A DNA stretch of 64,000 nt. Origin: Bacteroidota bacterium (GTDB taxonomy: Bacteria; Bacteroidota; Bacteroidia; NS11-12g; UBA955). The DNA lies in contig JAMLHC010000005.1 of NCBI GenBank assembly GCA_023957335.1, positions 186,001 to 250,000 on the forward strand, given 5' to 3'. Position 1 is the stretch's first letter; each line of letters begins with the position of its first letter. This document shows, piece after piece, positions 8,291 through 18,005 of this stretch. The notes beneath the pieces were generated by a model. The model was given only the letters and a program-made list of their open reading frames with translations. It did no database searches and had not been told where the DNA came from. A program made the position numbers and the translations under genes.

Positions 8291-9868
8291 ATGAACGAGA
8301 GATTGTCAAATAGAAATTTAGGAAAAAAGAATAAGCAAAGTGCTGAATTGATTACGGCTTTAGACACAATGGGTCGAAAAGTGCCTGCGGCTCTTGATAT
8401 GGAACAAGCGGTGCTGGGTGCGCTATTGTTGGATGGCACTTCTATGCTTAGAATACAAGAAATATTAATGCCGGAATACTTCTATGACGAAAAAAATCAA
8501 TTTGTCTTTAATGCAATTCGTTCTTTGGTTGAAAGAAACGAGCCAATAGACCTTTTAACTGTTATTGAAAAACTTAGAGCACAAGAAAAACTTGAGTTTG
8601 TTGGAGGCGAGTTCTATGTGAGTGAACTGACAATGAAGGTTACATCCTCTGCAAATATTGAATTTCATGCCCATATAATCGTTGAAAAATATGTACAGAG
8701 AGTTTTGATTAACATTTGTGGTGAAACCATCAGAGATGCGTATGAGCCTAGTGCAGATGCCTTTGCACTATTGGATGACACCGAAAAGAAAATCTATGAA
8801 ATCAAAAACAAGGGCATGAAGCGTAATTATGAAGGCATTGATAATCTGGTTGCAAAAGCTTTAATGCAAATTGAAGCCAATACCAAACATACTTCTGACG
8901 TAACGGGCGTGCCAAGTGGTATTGCAAGCGTGGACAGGATTACTTCGGGTTGGCAAAAATCAGATTTGATTATCATTGCCGGTCGTCCTGGTATGGGTAA
9001 AACTGCATTTGCGCTTACCATGCTCAGAAATGCAGCAGTCGGTCACAATGTTCCGGTGGCATTCTTTTCATTGGAGATGTCTGCAGTTCAGTTGGTTACA
9101 CGTATGATATCTGCCGAAGCAGAGATTAGTTCCGAAGATTTGAGAAAAGGTAATCTGATGGAACACCAATGGCAACAAATTGTTACCAAAACCCAAACTC
9201 TTTCTCAAGCCCCGATTTTTATTGATGACACTCCAAGTTTGTCTGTATTTGAATTAAAAGCTAAAGCCAGAAGGCTACATTCACAACACGGCATTGGAAT
9301 GATAATGGTGGACTATTTACAGTTGATGAAAGGCGATGAGGTAAAAGAATCTAAAATGAACAGAGAGCAGGAAATTAGCCATATTTCCCGTTCCTTGAAA
9401 ACATTGGCTAAGGAGCTCAACATCCCTGTTATTGCACTTGCACAGTTGAGTCGTGAAACCGAAAAAAGAACAGATAAAACGCCACAACTTTCTGACCTGC
9501 GCGAATCGGGATCTATTGAACAAGATGCAGATATGGTGGCGTTTATATACCGTGATGATTATTACAACAAAACCGAAGAGGATATGTCCAATGCAGTAGG
9601 TACGGCTTCCAAATTAATTATAAAGAAACACAGAAATGGTTCAATAGGTGATGCGAATATGTTCTTTAGCAAGAGAGTGCAAAGGTTTGTGGATGAATCT
9701 GAGTCTATGATTGCAAATTATGTAATGCAATCTAAAATGAATCAATCAGGAGAAGAAATGAACTCTTTTAAAGATGCTATAAGTCATAAAGGAAATATTT
9801 TTGATACCGGCAATGATTCTCCTTTTGATGGCGCCTCCGATACAGAAGCTAACTTCTTTGATAATTAA
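8291..9868 (+). CDS. dnaB: Replicative DNA helicase DnaB
   Basis: 525 residues. DnaB is the hexameric 5'-3' helicase of the replication fork. The N-terminal helical domain (about 30-140) begins with the family phrase PAALDMEQAVLGALLLD; the RecA-like domain has Walker A GRPGMGKT (231-238), Walker B MIMVDYLQLM (337-346) and the late motif LRESGSIEQDAD. The C-terminal tail of about 60 residues after the core is acidic and Asn/Ser-rich. No intein is present, unlike in some DnaB genes. It is monocistronic, divergent from clpC. Confidence 0.96.
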   Translation: MNERLSNRNLGKKNKQSAELITALDTMGRKVPAALDMEQAVLGALLLDGTSMLRIQEILMPEYFYDEKNQFVFNAIRSLVERNEPIDLLTVIEKLRAQEKLEFVGGEFYVSELTMKVTSSANIEFHAHIIVEKYVQRVLINICGETIRDAYEPSADAFALLDDTEKKIYEIKNKGMKRNYEGIDNLVAKALMQIEANTKHTSDVTGVPSGIASVDRITSGWQKSDLIIIAGRPGMGKTAFALTMLRNAAVGHNVPVAFFSLEMSAVQLVTRMISAEAEISSEDLRKGNLMEHQWQQIVTKTQTLSQAPIFIDDTPSLSVFELKAKARRLHSQHGIGMIMVDYLQLMKGDEVKESKMNREQEISHISRSLKTLAKELNIPVIALAQLSRETEKRTDKTPQLSDLRESGSIEQDADMVAFIYRDDYYNKTEEDMSNAVGTASKLIIKKHRNGSIGDANMFFSKRVQRFVDESESMIANYVMQSKMNQSGEEMNSFKDAISHKGNIFDTGNDSPFDGASDTEANFFDN

Positions 9869-9983
9869 TAAACTTCAGTAGGTGTAATTATCTTGCCCAA
9901 TTTCTACGAACACTTTGCTCGGAAATTACATCAAATTTTATAATAATCGGTTAACTTTAAAGATATGGGCAGCATTCTCTCGT

Positions 9984-10011
9984 TTGGATGTGTCTTAATT
10001 TCATATTTTTG
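9984..10011 (+). promoter_or_regulatory. Promoter of the large T9SS PKD protein
   Basis: TTG at 9984-9986, a 17-bp spacer and TATTTTTG at 10004-10011 fit the Bacteroidota -33/-7 consensus. The transcript would begin around 10015-10018, which favours the ATG at 10023 over the GTG at 10014 as start codon. Confidence 0.5.
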
Positions 10012-10022
10012 AAGTGTTGGCG

Positions 10023-13000
10023 ATGGATAATTGTTTTCTCAAACTGAGGAATTTTTTTGTATTGATTCTGTTATGCAGTTTTACGGGTATTGCATTTTCA
10101 CAAAGCGAAGAACAATCATGGTTTTTAGTTAAAAATGAAGGACAGTGGGCACAGCCTTTTCTTTTTCGAGCTGAGTTATTTGGGTCTTGGTTTTTTCTGG
10201 AAAAAGACGGCTATACACTTAAAATCAATCAACAGAAGGGGCTTGAAACCATTCGAGAACAAATTCACTCAACCCATTATAATTCAGATACGGAATTTAC
10301 GATCAATCACCATGCAATAAGGTTTAGGTGGTTGAACACTCGAGGAACAGAATCATTTGAGTATGAAACCTATCCATTTTATTACAACTATTTTTTAGGT
10401 AATGATACCAAGCGGTGGAAAGGGAAGGTGCCTGTGGTTAAAAATGTGCTGATGAAATCTTTATACCAGGGCATTGACTGGAAAGTGTATGCACCGAATT
10501 TTAATCCCAAGCACGAACTGATTTTGCGTCCTCATGCAGATTTAACTCAAGTTGCTTTTAAAATCGAAGGTGCAAATGCCCTTTACGTGAATGAAAACGG
10601 AGAGTTAGTGATTCAAACCTCATTGGGAGATATCAAAGAGAGTAAGCCTTTGGTGTGGCAAGTAATTAATGGCAAAAAAAAGTTCGTTGATTGTAGGTAT
10701 TTAATTCATCATAACTCCATTTCCTATTCATTAGCTGAATATAACAAGAATGTAGAGTTAATCATTGACCCTGTTCTTGTTTTTTCCACCTATAGCGGTT
10801 CTTTGGGTGACAATTTTGGATTTACTGCCACCTATGATAAATACGGTAATTTGTATGCGGGAGGAATTGTGGATGGCAATGACGGAGAGTATCCATGGAC
10901 TATTGGAGCATTTCAGACGCATTATGGCGGGAGCACCGGTGGGCAGCCTCCGATTAACCTTGCTTGTGATATCAGTATCAGCAAATACGCTTCCGATGGG
11001 AAGTCACTTTTATTTGCGAGCTATTTGGGAGGCGATGGTAATGAACACCCGCACAGCTTGGTGGTTGACAATAATGATAATTTGATTGTGTTTGGTACCA
11101 CAAATTCGGACAATTTTCCGGTTGATAGTTTTGGGTTTGACACTTCTTATAATGGTGCTTATGACATTGTTTTAGTTAAATTTTCCGAAGACGGCTCGAC
11201 ACTTTTAGGGGGTACTTATATTGGTGGAGTTTCTGATGATGGTATTAATAATGGCTCTCTTCGATTTAATTATGCAGATGATTTTAGAGGAGATGTTTAT
11301 GTGGATTCTAACAATATGGTTTATTTGGCTACTTGCACAAGTTCAGGTGATTTTCCGGTTACAAGCGGAGTAACACAGCCTCTATTTGGTGGGGCGATTG
11401 ACGGAATAGTGATGAAAGCAGATTCCTTGTTTCGCACTATCGCTTGGGGCACTTACTTAGGCTCATCGGGACAGGACGCAGCTTATTCTATCAAAGTCAT
11501 AGACTCAATTGTGTTTGTTTCGGGTGGTACATCTAGTCCGGGTTTAAGTATGTATGCCAATGGAGCCAATAAATCTTATCAAGGAGGCATTGCCGATGGT
11601 TTTATTGCAAGTTTTGAAAAGGATGCAGGGCAGCTGAAAGACTTTACATTTTTTGGTACGGATGACTATGACCAAGTCTTTTTTCTGGATTTTGACACTG
11701 ATAAAAAACTCTTTTTCACAGGTCAGACAAAGGGAAATATCACACGTAGTGCAAATACCTATGGGCAAGATAATACGGGGCAGTTTATCGGGAGGATTAA
11801 CCAAAAGCTTGATAACATTGATATAATAACCACATTTGGGAAGAGGACAAATGCAAGCAAACCAGATTTGTCGCCTTCGGCTTTTTTGGTTGACAAATGT
11901 AATAATGTCTATTTCTCGGGTTGGGGCTCTAATGTTGACCCCGGATTGAACCCCGGTTCTACTGAAGGTTTGCCCATTACGCCCAATGCAATTCAACCCA
12001 CTACGGATAAAAACGATTTTTATTTGATTGTACTCAACCCTCAACTCAAACAACTTGTTCATGCTACTTATTTTGGAGGTTCAATCACAAGCGACCATGT
12101 GGATGGAGGTACAAGCAGATTTGACAAGAATGGTGTTGTTTATCAATCGGTTTGTTCCAGTTGCCCTAATAACTGGTCGCAGTCATATCTGAGTGATTTT
12201 CCGGTTACTTCGGATGCGGTTTTTACTCAAAATTTTAGTAAAAGATGCAGCAATGCCGCCTTTAAAATAGACTTTCAAGTAACTTATCATATTGATGCAG
12301 ATTTTGAAGCAAATCCCATGAATGGGTGTAGTCCTTTGAAGGTGGATTTTACTAATAAATCTAATGGAGGTACTAACTACCAATGGGATTTTGGTGATGG
12401 CAAAACCGATACTTCTACTAACCCCTCACATGTGTTTGACAAGACAGGTACTTACAATGTTAAATTGCAAATTCTTGACTCAAACAGTTGCAATCATACA
12501 GATACGGCTTTTGCAAGCATTGAAGTGTTGACCGGGCCACATCCTGAATTTGAATATGACCTTTCATTTTGTACACTTGAAGCAAATTTTACCAACAAAA
12601 CAAAAGGAAAATATACGCTTCTCTCTTGGGATTTTGGAGATAGTACACAATCACAAGAAGAAAATCCGTCACATCAATATCAGCGAGGAGGAAAGTTTAA
12701 AGCCGTCTTGACACTCGAAAATCCCGATAACGGCTGTATAGATTCCGTAGACACCACATTGGTTTTTGCTGACTTCCCTATTAGTAACCTGCAAATCCCC
12801 AACGTTTTTACCCCCAATGATGACGGGGTTAATGATTGCTATACTATTTTGGGCATTACCGAAGAATGTGACAAAAGTAAGATTTTCATTTACAACCGTT
12901 GGGGAGATTTGATTTACGAAGGAAAATTGGATGGACAAAGTTGTTGGAATGGGAGGGTATATAATCAAGGTGAAGAATTGCCTGCCGGAATGTATCTTTA

Positions 13001-13070
13001 TATCATTATATCCGAACATGAGATAGGGCGAACAAGCAAAACGAATGGAGTCATACACTTGATTAGATAG
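10023..13070 (+). CDS. T9SS-secreted surface protein with beta-propeller repeats, PKD domains and type B sorting domain
   Basis: 1015 residues from the ATG at 10023; a GTG three codons upstream is possible but lies before the likely transcript start. A signal peptide (to about residue 26) ends near TGIAFS. The first 240 residues match the N-terminal domain often seen with SBBP repeats (NEGQW, then a YHGIDW-like YQGIDWKVY). A seven-bladed-propeller-like region with blades such as YLGGDGNEHPHSLVVD follows. Two PKD domains (about 750-910) have the YQWDFGDG and LSWDFGDS cores. The last 91 residues (IPNVFTPNDDGVND ... YNRWGD ... GMYLYII) are the gliding-motility-associated CHU_C / type B sorting domain, read by the type IX secretion system. 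Likely cell-surface or secreted; the ligand is unknown. Confidence 0.88.
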   Translation: MDNCFLKLRNFFVLILLCSFTGIAFSQSEEQSWFLVKNEGQWAQPFLFRAELFGSWFFLEKDGYTLKINQQKGLETIREQIHSTHYNSDTEFTINHHAIRFRWLNTRGTESFEYETYPFYYNYFLGNDTKRWKGKVPVVKNVLMKSLYQGIDWKVYAPNFNPKHELILRPHADLTQVAFKIEGANALYVNENGELVIQTSLGDIKESKPLVWQVINGKKKFVDCRYLIHHNSISYSLAEYNKNVELIIDPVLVFSTYSGSLGDNFGFTATYDKYGNLYAGGIVDGNDGEYPWTIGAFQTHYGGSTGGQPPINLACDISISKYASDGKSLLFASYLGGDGNEHPHSLVVDNNDNLIVFGTTNSDNFPVDSFGFDTSYNGAYDIVLVKFSEDGSTLLGGTYIGGVSDDGINNGSLRFNYADDFRGDVYVDSNNMVYLATCTSSGDFPVTSGVTQPLFGGAIDGIVMKADSLFRTIAWGTYLGSSGQDAAYSIKVIDSIVFVSGGTSSPGLSMYANGANKSYQGGIADGFIASFEKDAGQLKDFTFFGTDDYDQVFFLDFDTDKKLFFTGQTKGNITRSANTYGQDNTGQFIGRINQKLDNIDIITTFGKRTNASKPDLSPSAFLVDKCNNVYFSGWGSNVDPGLNPGSTEGLPITPNAIQPTTDKNDFYLIVLNPQLKQLVHATYFGGSITSDHVDGGTSRFDKNGVVYQSVCSSCPNNWSQSYLSDFPVTSDAVFTQNFSKRCSNAAFKIDFQVTYHIDADFEANPMNGCSPLKVDFTNKSNGGTNYQWDFGDGKTDTSTNPSHVFDKTGTYNVKLQILDSNSCNHTDTAFASIEVLTGPHPEFEYDLSFCTLEANFTNKTKGKYTLLSWDFGDSTQSQEENPSHQYQRGGKFKAVLTLENPDNGCIDSVDTTLVFADFPISNLQIPNVFTPNDDGVNDCYTILGITEECDKSKIFIYNRWGDLIYEGKLDGQSCWNGRVYNQGEELPAGMYLYIIISEHEIGRTSKTNGVIHLIR

Positions 13071-13138
13071 GAATATTTCCAGACAATTTTCTCCATCCAA
13101 ACGCTCAAAAACTAATACTTTTGCCCAAAAAAAGAGAA

Positions 13139-14389
13139 ATGGATATAAATAAAACCGAACTGACCGAGAGGTTTTTTAGATATGTTAAGATAGACACACA
13201 AAGTGACCCCAAGAGCGGTTTGCACCCTTCGACTGAAAAGCAGAAAGATTTGAGTCGGTTACTGGAACAAGAGTTAAAGCAAATGGGCGTTGCAGACGCT
13301 CAGATGGATGAATTCGGATATGTATATGGCACTCTTAAAAGCAATTCAGAGAAAAGTAATATACCCGTTATTTGTTTTTGCAGCCACGTGGACACAGCGC
13401 CTGATTGCAGCGGAACACATGTGAAGCCTATATTGCACAAAAATTTTAATGGCGCGGATATCATCTTACCCGATGATGTAACACAGGTGTTAACGACTAA
13501 AGATTATCCTTATTTGGCTCAAAAAATAGGAGATGATATCATAACTGCTTCCGGACATACCTTGCTAGGAGGTGATGATAAGAGTGGTGTGGCGGCTATC
13601 ATGCAAGCTGTTCAATATTTAAACCAACATCCCGAAATTAAACATGGCGAAATTCGCATTCTATTTACTCCTGATGAAGAAATAGGTAAGGGAACTGCCA
13701 AGATAGATATGGCAAGGCTCGGAGCTGATTTTGGCTATACTCTTGATGGTGGTGAAGCAGGTTCGTTAGAAGTAGAGACCTTTAGTGCAGACCAAGCTAT
13801 TATTACAATTCATGGGGTGATTTCTCACCCGGGGTATGCCAAAAACAAGTTAGTCAATGCATTGAAGATTGCGGGAGAGATTTTAGCCGCTTTGCCCAAA
13901 AATGAATGGTCGCCCGAAACCACAGACAAAATGCAAGGATTTGTACATCCTACACACTTTGAAGGCATTGCAGAGGAAGCCAAACTGGAGTTTATTGTTA
14001 GGGATTTTGATGATGATAAACTCAAAGCTCATGGTGAAAGATTAAAAGAAATTGCAACTCAGGTGCTTGCAAGGCATGCCGGAGCTACTATGGAATTTGT
14101 GATAAAAGAACAATACAGAAATATGAAACGAGTGCTGGATAAATATCCCCAAGTGGCACAGTATGCAGCCAAAGCCATCGAACGAGCCGGCTTGAAGGTG
14201 ATTACCGAGAGTATTCGTGGAGGAACTGACGGAAGCCGATTGAGTTATATGGGCTTGCCTTGTCCTAATGTGTTTACGGGAATGCAGGGAATTCACTCCA
14301 AGAAAGAATGGATTAGTGTGCAAGATATGGCAAAATCAGCTGAAGTAGTAGTTAGAATAGCGCAAATTTGGGAAGAGGAAACCCTTTAA
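13139..14389 (+). CDS. pepT: Peptidase T (tripeptide aminopeptidase)
   Basis: 416 residues from the ATG at 13139; a TTG six codons earlier is in frame but adds only a lysine-rich leader absent from the family. PepT is a dizinc M20 peptidase of the cytosol that removes N-terminal residues from tripeptides. Metal-site motifs visible: CSHVDTAPD, LLGGDDKSGVAAI (bridging Asp), the catalytic glutamates in PDEEIGKG, the TLDGGEAG segment, and a late IRGGTDGSRLS. The lid domain is in the middle. It heads a three-gene run with folB (10 nt) and an alpha/beta hydrolase (5 nt). Confidence 0.94.
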   Translation: MDINKTELTERFFRYVKIDTQSDPKSGLHPSTEKQKDLSRLLEQELKQMGVADAQMDEFGYVYGTLKSNSEKSNIPVICFCSHVDTAPDCSGTHVKPILHKNFNGADIILPDDVTQVLTTKDYPYLAQKIGDDIITASGHTLLGGDDKSGVAAIMQAVQYLNQHPEIKHGEIRILFTPDEEIGKGTAKIDMARLGADFGYTLDGGEAGSLEVETFSADQAIITIHGVISHPGYAKNKLVNALKIAGEILAALPKNEWSPETTDKMQGFVHPTHFEGIAEEAKLEFIVRDFDDDKLKAHGERLKEIATQVLARHAGATMEFVIKEQYRNMKRVLDKYPQVAQYAAKAIERAGLKVITESIRGGTDGSRLSYMGLPCPNVFTGMQGIHSKKEWISVQDMAKSAEVVVRIAQIWEEETL

Positions 14390-14399
14390 TCTACAAGAC

Positions 14400-14735
14400 A
14401 TGTACACGGTTTTTGCAGAAGGAATTGAAGTGGTCAAAAAAGCAGGTGTCTATACTGAAGAATCCTTGGTGGAGAATATTTTTAAAGTAGATATCAAATT
14501 GATTTTTGACAAGCAACCGGAGAAAATTCCTGATTATGAGGTTCTTTGTGATATGGTGATTGCCAATGCGCATAAAGGATTTACTTGGATTGAAGAATGG
14601 GCGGACAAAATTTATAAAGAATTATCTCAACACTACGCTGGTAGCAGAGCTCAAATCAGAATAAAGAAAATTAATCCTGCATTTGCTGCGAAGTTTGTTG
14701 ATGCAGTAGGAATTGAGTTTGAAAAAGAATTATAA
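14400..14735 (+). CDS. folB: Dihydroneopterin aldolase family protein
   Basis: 111 residues, close to the 115-125 of FolB. FolB converts 7,8-dihydroneopterin to 6-hydroxymethyl-dihydropterin in folate synthesis. The family framework is seen: an early GIEVVKKAGVYTEES (general acid/base Glu region), VDIKLIFD strand, the WIEEWADKIYKEL helix corresponding to the substrate-binding glutamate helix, and the C-terminal strand RIKKINPAFAAKFVDAVGIEFE, whose lysine and AVGIE match the family. The helix and N-terminal segments diverge from typical FolB, so a related tunnelling-fold role is possible. It is translationally close to pepT and the hydrolase. Confidence 0.7.
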   Translation: MYTVFAEGIEVVKKAGVYTEESLVENIFKVDIKLIFDKQPEKIPDYEVLCDMVIANAHKGFTWIEEWADKIYKELSQHYAGSRAQIRIKKINPAFAAKFVDAVGIEFEKEL

Positions 14736-14740
14736 AAACA

Positions 14741-15592
14741 ATGATACAAGAAAAAGAGATACTAAGAAATGTTAGGGTAAAAGGTGCAGAAGGCAAAATC
14801 ATACTGCTGGATTTGTTTATTCCCAAAGGAAATCAAAGGTTTCCTTTGCTGGTTTTTGTGCATGGTTTCAAAGGATTTAAAGATTGGGGACATTTTAATT
14901 GGCTTGCCGAACAATTTATGCAATATGGAATTGCTTTTTGTAAATTCAATTTTTCGCATGGTGGTGTAAATCCGGACAATCCCACAGATATCACCGACTT
15001 TGAAACTTTTGGACAAAATAATTATTCCAAAGAAATTAAAGATTTGGGACTTGTATTAGACTATTTACAGAACTGCGAACAGAAATCGCGTTTGGAAACA
15101 GGTAATATTTCTGTTGTGGGACACAGCAGGGGAGGCGCAACGGCAGTCTTGAGAGCGGTTGAAGACAACAGAATCAAGAAATTGATATTGTGGGCTTCGC
15201 CTTTTAATCTCGGCAGATTGTTCAGACCTGCAACCATTGAACAATTAGAAAAAGAAGGTAAAGTTTGGGTGGAAAATAAACGAACCGGTGATGTATATCC
15301 TTTGTACAAACAGTTCTATGACGATTTTATGAAAAACAAAGACCGCTTGGATATCCCCAAAAACATACTCAAAATATCCATACCTATATTACTCATTCAT
15401 GGAGATAAAGATGAAACAGTTGATTTGAGTGAATCTGAGCAATATTATGATGCAATCCCACATTCTATCCTCATCCGTATGGATGGAGCCGGACATACGT
15501 TTGGTGCAACACATCCCTTTGATCTGGATACTTGTAATGATATTGAGATGCTCAACGAAGTGGTTGAGAATACTGCTGAGTTTATTTTGTAA
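14741..15592 (+). CDS. Alpha/beta hydrolase (serine esterase/peptidase-like)
   Basis: 283 residues, single alpha/beta-hydrolase domain, no signal peptide, presumably cytosolic. The oxyanion region is LVFVHGFKGFKDWG, the nucleophile serine is in VVGHSRGG (elbow), the acid in LLIHGDKDETV and the base in GAGHTFGATHP. This is the complete catalytic triad in the expected order. The GFKGFKDW phrase is typical of a group annotated as dienelactone hydrolase or peptidase-like proteins, but the substrate cannot be read. Last gene of the pepT run; it ends 9 nt from a convergent membrane-protein gene. Confidence 0.85.
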   Translation: MIQEKEILRNVRVKGAEGKIILLDLFIPKGNQRFPLLVFVHGFKGFKDWGHFNWLAEQFMQYGIAFCKFNFSHGGVNPDNPTDITDFETFGQNNYSKEIKDLGLVLDYLQNCEQKSRLETGNISVVGHSRGGATAVLRAVEDNRIKKLILWASPFNLGRLFRPATIEQLEKEGKVWVENKRTGDVYPLYKQFYDDFMKNKDRLDIPKNILKISIPILLIHGDKDETVDLSESEQYYDAIPHSILIRMDGAGHTFGATHPFDLDTCNDIEMLNEVVENTAEFIL

Positions 15593-15601
15593 AATTGAGT
15601 T

Positions 15602-16519
15602 CTATTTGCTCACATTGACATGAGCATGCTTTTGTTTTCTTTGGAATTTGGGACTGATAATAAAGAAAACAAAGAGTGCTGCAAATGCAATAAAGAATAA
15701 TGAAACTTGCCACCAATATTCAAGCGGATGAACCCAAATTTCCTTAAATAAATCCCATCTGCCAATCACTTCAATAAAATTCCAAAAAATAATCACTGTA
15801 GGAATAGCATAGCGTATGGCATAGTCAAAACTTTGAATCTTGATAAGTTTTGCAATTAGATATATAGACCAAAGAAGCGAGCCAAAACCTACAATAAAAG
15901 TAGCCGGATGTCTGTCACCAGCAATTTGTTCGTCATACACAACGAGTAAAAGAATATAGAAAAACCACAAAATCATGATAGATTCGCTAAATGTAGAAAC
16001 TGCAAGAGGTTTCTTGAATCCACTTTGAGACAATACGATTTTGTCTCTGAATCTGAAATATTTCTGAAACCAAATAAAGAATGTACAATTGTTTCGGGAG
16101 AACAAATAAAACAGGCATACAGTTAAAAGCAAGCCGATTGAAGATAACATAACTAAATACTCAGGTTTGGTAGCAATTTCACCTGCTTCCATTAGAGGGG
16201 CAACATTGTTTTTTTCAGCAATCCAGACAAAAGAAAATTCTATCCACCCTGTCCATACCAAAATACCTCCCACCAAGCCCATTAACGTTGCAAATGTGGG
16301 TTTGGAGTCTTTAAATATTCCTATAATAAATATGACTACACCTAATATGCCCATCAAGAATGCCCCTAAATATTTATGTCCCACAAGAATCTGCTCGTTT
16401 AACACCATTAATGCGTGTCCGATTGGCATCAGCAACAATACAATGATAAAAGCAAATACACCATTTCTCAGCCCTATTATGTTCATTTCTTCTTTTTTTG
16501 AGTGCGCAAATATATTCAT
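15602..16519 (-). CDS. Polytopic membrane protein of unknown function
   Basis: 305 residues with about eight hydrophobic segments (near residues 17-37, 47-68, 75-97, 120-140, 178-195, 205-222, 232-250, 270-290) and a basic, histidine-containing C-terminus (RKQKHAHVNVSK). I do not recognise the family. Conspicuous polar residues in membrane regions include HKYLGAF, EFSFVWIAE and VYDEQIAGDRH. An alternative start is the ATG at 16486, which removes the charged first 11 residues. It is convergent with the alpha/beta hydrolase and has no operon partner in the same direction except the small cytochrome b5-like gene upstream. Confidence 0.7.
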   Translation of the reverse strand: MNIFAHSKKEEMNIIGLRNGVFAFIIVLLLMPIGHALMVLNEQILVGHKYLGAFLMGILGVVIFIIGIFKDSKPTFATLMGLVGGILVWTGWIEFSFVWIAEKNNVAPLMEAGEIATKPEYLVMLSSIGLLLTVCLFYLFSRNNCTFFIWFQKYFRFRDKIVLSQSGFKKPLAVSTFSESIMILWFFYILLLVVYDEQIAGDRHPATFIVGFGSLLWSIYLIAKLIKIQSFDYAIRYAIPTVIIFWNFIEVIGRWDLFKEIWVHPLEYWWQVSLFFIAFAALFVFFIISPKFQRKQKHAHVNVSK

Positions 16520-16589
16520 TATTAAGATTCAGTCTAAATAAAAATGCTGCAAAAAGAAAGAAACTTTAATCGGTATAAAGTCTTCTATT

Positions 16590-16829
16590 CTATACCAATT
16601 TGCCAATAATTTTAAACTTGTCAAACACCCAAACCGAATGAGGCGCGTCTTTTAGTTCCGCTGTCAAATCTTGTCCTGCCCAATGCTCATAATGTTTGCC
16701 GTTGCGCCATAATCTACTACTGCTTACATCATAAATTAAACCTTTATATGCAATCCAGATTTCAGGTTTGTCTTGTCCATTACGCAATGCGAGTTGTCTT
16801 TTTGAATATTCGGGTAGTGCGGATTCCAT
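16590..16829 (-). CDS. Small cytochrome b5-like heme/steroid-binding domain protein
   Basis: 79 residues from the ATG at 16829; another in-frame ATG at 16850 would add seven residues (MHQIHQI). The sequence follows the stand-alone cytochrome-b5-fold family: LPEYSKRQLALRNGQD, then YKGLIYDVSSSRLW, then GKHYEHWAGQDLT and LKDAPH. These small proteins bind heme or steroid-like ligands; the HYEHWAGQDL segment is the axial-ligand region. No membrane anchor or signal is seen, so a cytosolic redox role is inferred. It is divergent from a histidine kinase, with a perfect palindrome between them. Confidence 0.8.
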   Translation of the reverse strand: MESALPEYSKRQLALRNGQDKPEIWIAYKGLIYDVSSSRLWRNGKHYEHWAGQDLTAELKDAPHSVWVFDKFKIIGKLV

Positions 16830-16859
16830 TATTTGATGTATTTGGTGCAATTTTGAAAA

Positions 16860-16871
16860 CTCAAATTTGAG
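16860..16871. promoter_or_regulatory. 12-bp perfect palindrome between cytochrome b5-like gene and histidine kinase
   Basis: CTCAAATTTGAG is fully self-complementary and ends 3 nt before the GTG start of the kinase gene, 31 bp from the divergent small gene. A site for a dimeric regulator of both genes, possibly the adjacent response regulator, is plausible. Only the symmetry is observed. Confidence 0.35.
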
Positions 16872-16874
16872 GGT

Positions 16875-18002
16875 GTGAAAGTAAAAGTTATACTCGTATT
16901 AGTAATCATCTATTTGGCAGGTGCTTTTAGTTGGTGGACTTATTCTCTGTTAAGTCTGAGTAAATCTGATTATGAATTTGCAAATGACAACATGATTTTG
17001 AAAGCAAGATGGATTGAAAATGAAATTTTGCATAACACAGCAATGTTTTACAGCAATGACGGAGAAAGAATTTATTTTGGAAAATCATTGGAGACCCTTG
17101 ATACAACTTTACTCAATAAATATGTAAAAACAAGTTATCACAACGAATATGAGATTAGCTATTTGCCTTATCTCACCGGAGTTAAGATTCAGGTTGAGGC
17201 ATCTCGACAATTACGCAACAAAACGTTCCGTGAGTATCAAATCAGACGTAGAGCATATATTTCAGAATCTGTTTTCTTTATGTTGTTGATGATAGCCGGT
17301 TTCATCTGGATTTTTGCCAGCGTTGACAAGATTATTAACCTGAACAAATTGCAAAAAAACTTTATGTTGGCGGTAACCCATGAGCTAAAAACCCCTGTTG
17401 CTGCACTCAAACTGATGATGCAAACCTTGGTTAAGCACAATTTGGAAGAATCAAAACGGAAAGAGGTTATAAATAAATCAGAACAAAGTACAGATAGACT
17501 TGCTAACTTGATTGACGAGTTATTGCTTGCAATCAAGGTGGAACACAAAGAATTAAAAACTTATTTTGATTGGGTTGAATTGGATAAACTCATTCGGGAA
17601 CTCACACAAGAATTTAGTTCACAGCCTAATTTTAAAGGCTCAATTACCCTTAATACGGATAAGGAGCTTACAATTTGGGGGGATTATCTTTCACTCAAAA
17701 CTTGTTTCAAAAATATAATTGAAAATGCGGTCAAATATGCCGGTTCACCACTTGAATTAGTAATTAGTATTGATTCCTATGAACGGACAGTCAGTTTTGC
17801 AGATCAAGGTCCGGGCATACCTACGCGGGAGAGACGCAAGATTTTCAGACAGTTTTACAGAATTGGAGATGAGAATGTAAGAACAACCAAGGGGACAGGT
17901 TTAGGATTGTTTTTGGTAAAAAATCTTCTGAAAATTCATAAAGCCAATATCAAAGTTCTAACTAATTCGCCCAAGGGAACAATATTCAGAATCAAATTTT
18001 AG
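16875..18002 (+). CDS. Sensor histidine kinase
   Basis: 375 residues, start GTG at 16875; no in-frame ATG precedes the first membrane segment. TM1 (about 4-27), a periplasmic region of about 100 residues without a recognised sensor fold, TM2 (131-150), HisKA domain with phospho-acceptor His169 in VTHELKTPVAAL, then HATPase with N box NIIENAVKYA, G1 DQGPGIP and G2 GTGLGLF. No HAMP domain is evident between TM2 and HisKA. It autophosphorylates and passes phosphate to the response regulator encoded 3 nt downstream. The signal is unknown. Confidence 0.94.
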   Translation: MKVKVILVLVIIYLAGAFSWWTYSLLSLSKSDYEFANDNMILKARWIENEILHNTAMFYSNDGERIYFGKSLETLDTTLLNKYVKTSYHNEYEISYLPYLTGVKIQVEASRQLRNKTFREYQIRRRAYISESVFFMLLMIAGFIWIFASVDKIINLNKLQKNFMLAVTHELKTPVAALKLMMQTLVKHNLEESKRKEVINKSEQSTDRLANLIDELLLAIKVEHKELKTYFDWVELDKLIRELTQEFSSQPNFKGSITLNTDKELTIWGDYLSLKTCFKNIIENAVKYAGSPLELVISIDSYERTVSFADQGPGIPTRERRKIFRQFYRIGDENVRTTKGTGLGLFLVKNLLKIHKANIKVLTNSPKGTIFRIKF

Positions 18003-18005
18003 ACA

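Noticed and set aside
11544-12062. 172-codon frame on the minus strand
   Set aside because: It is a shadow of the large T9SS protein gene, with no domain pattern of its own and no promoter.
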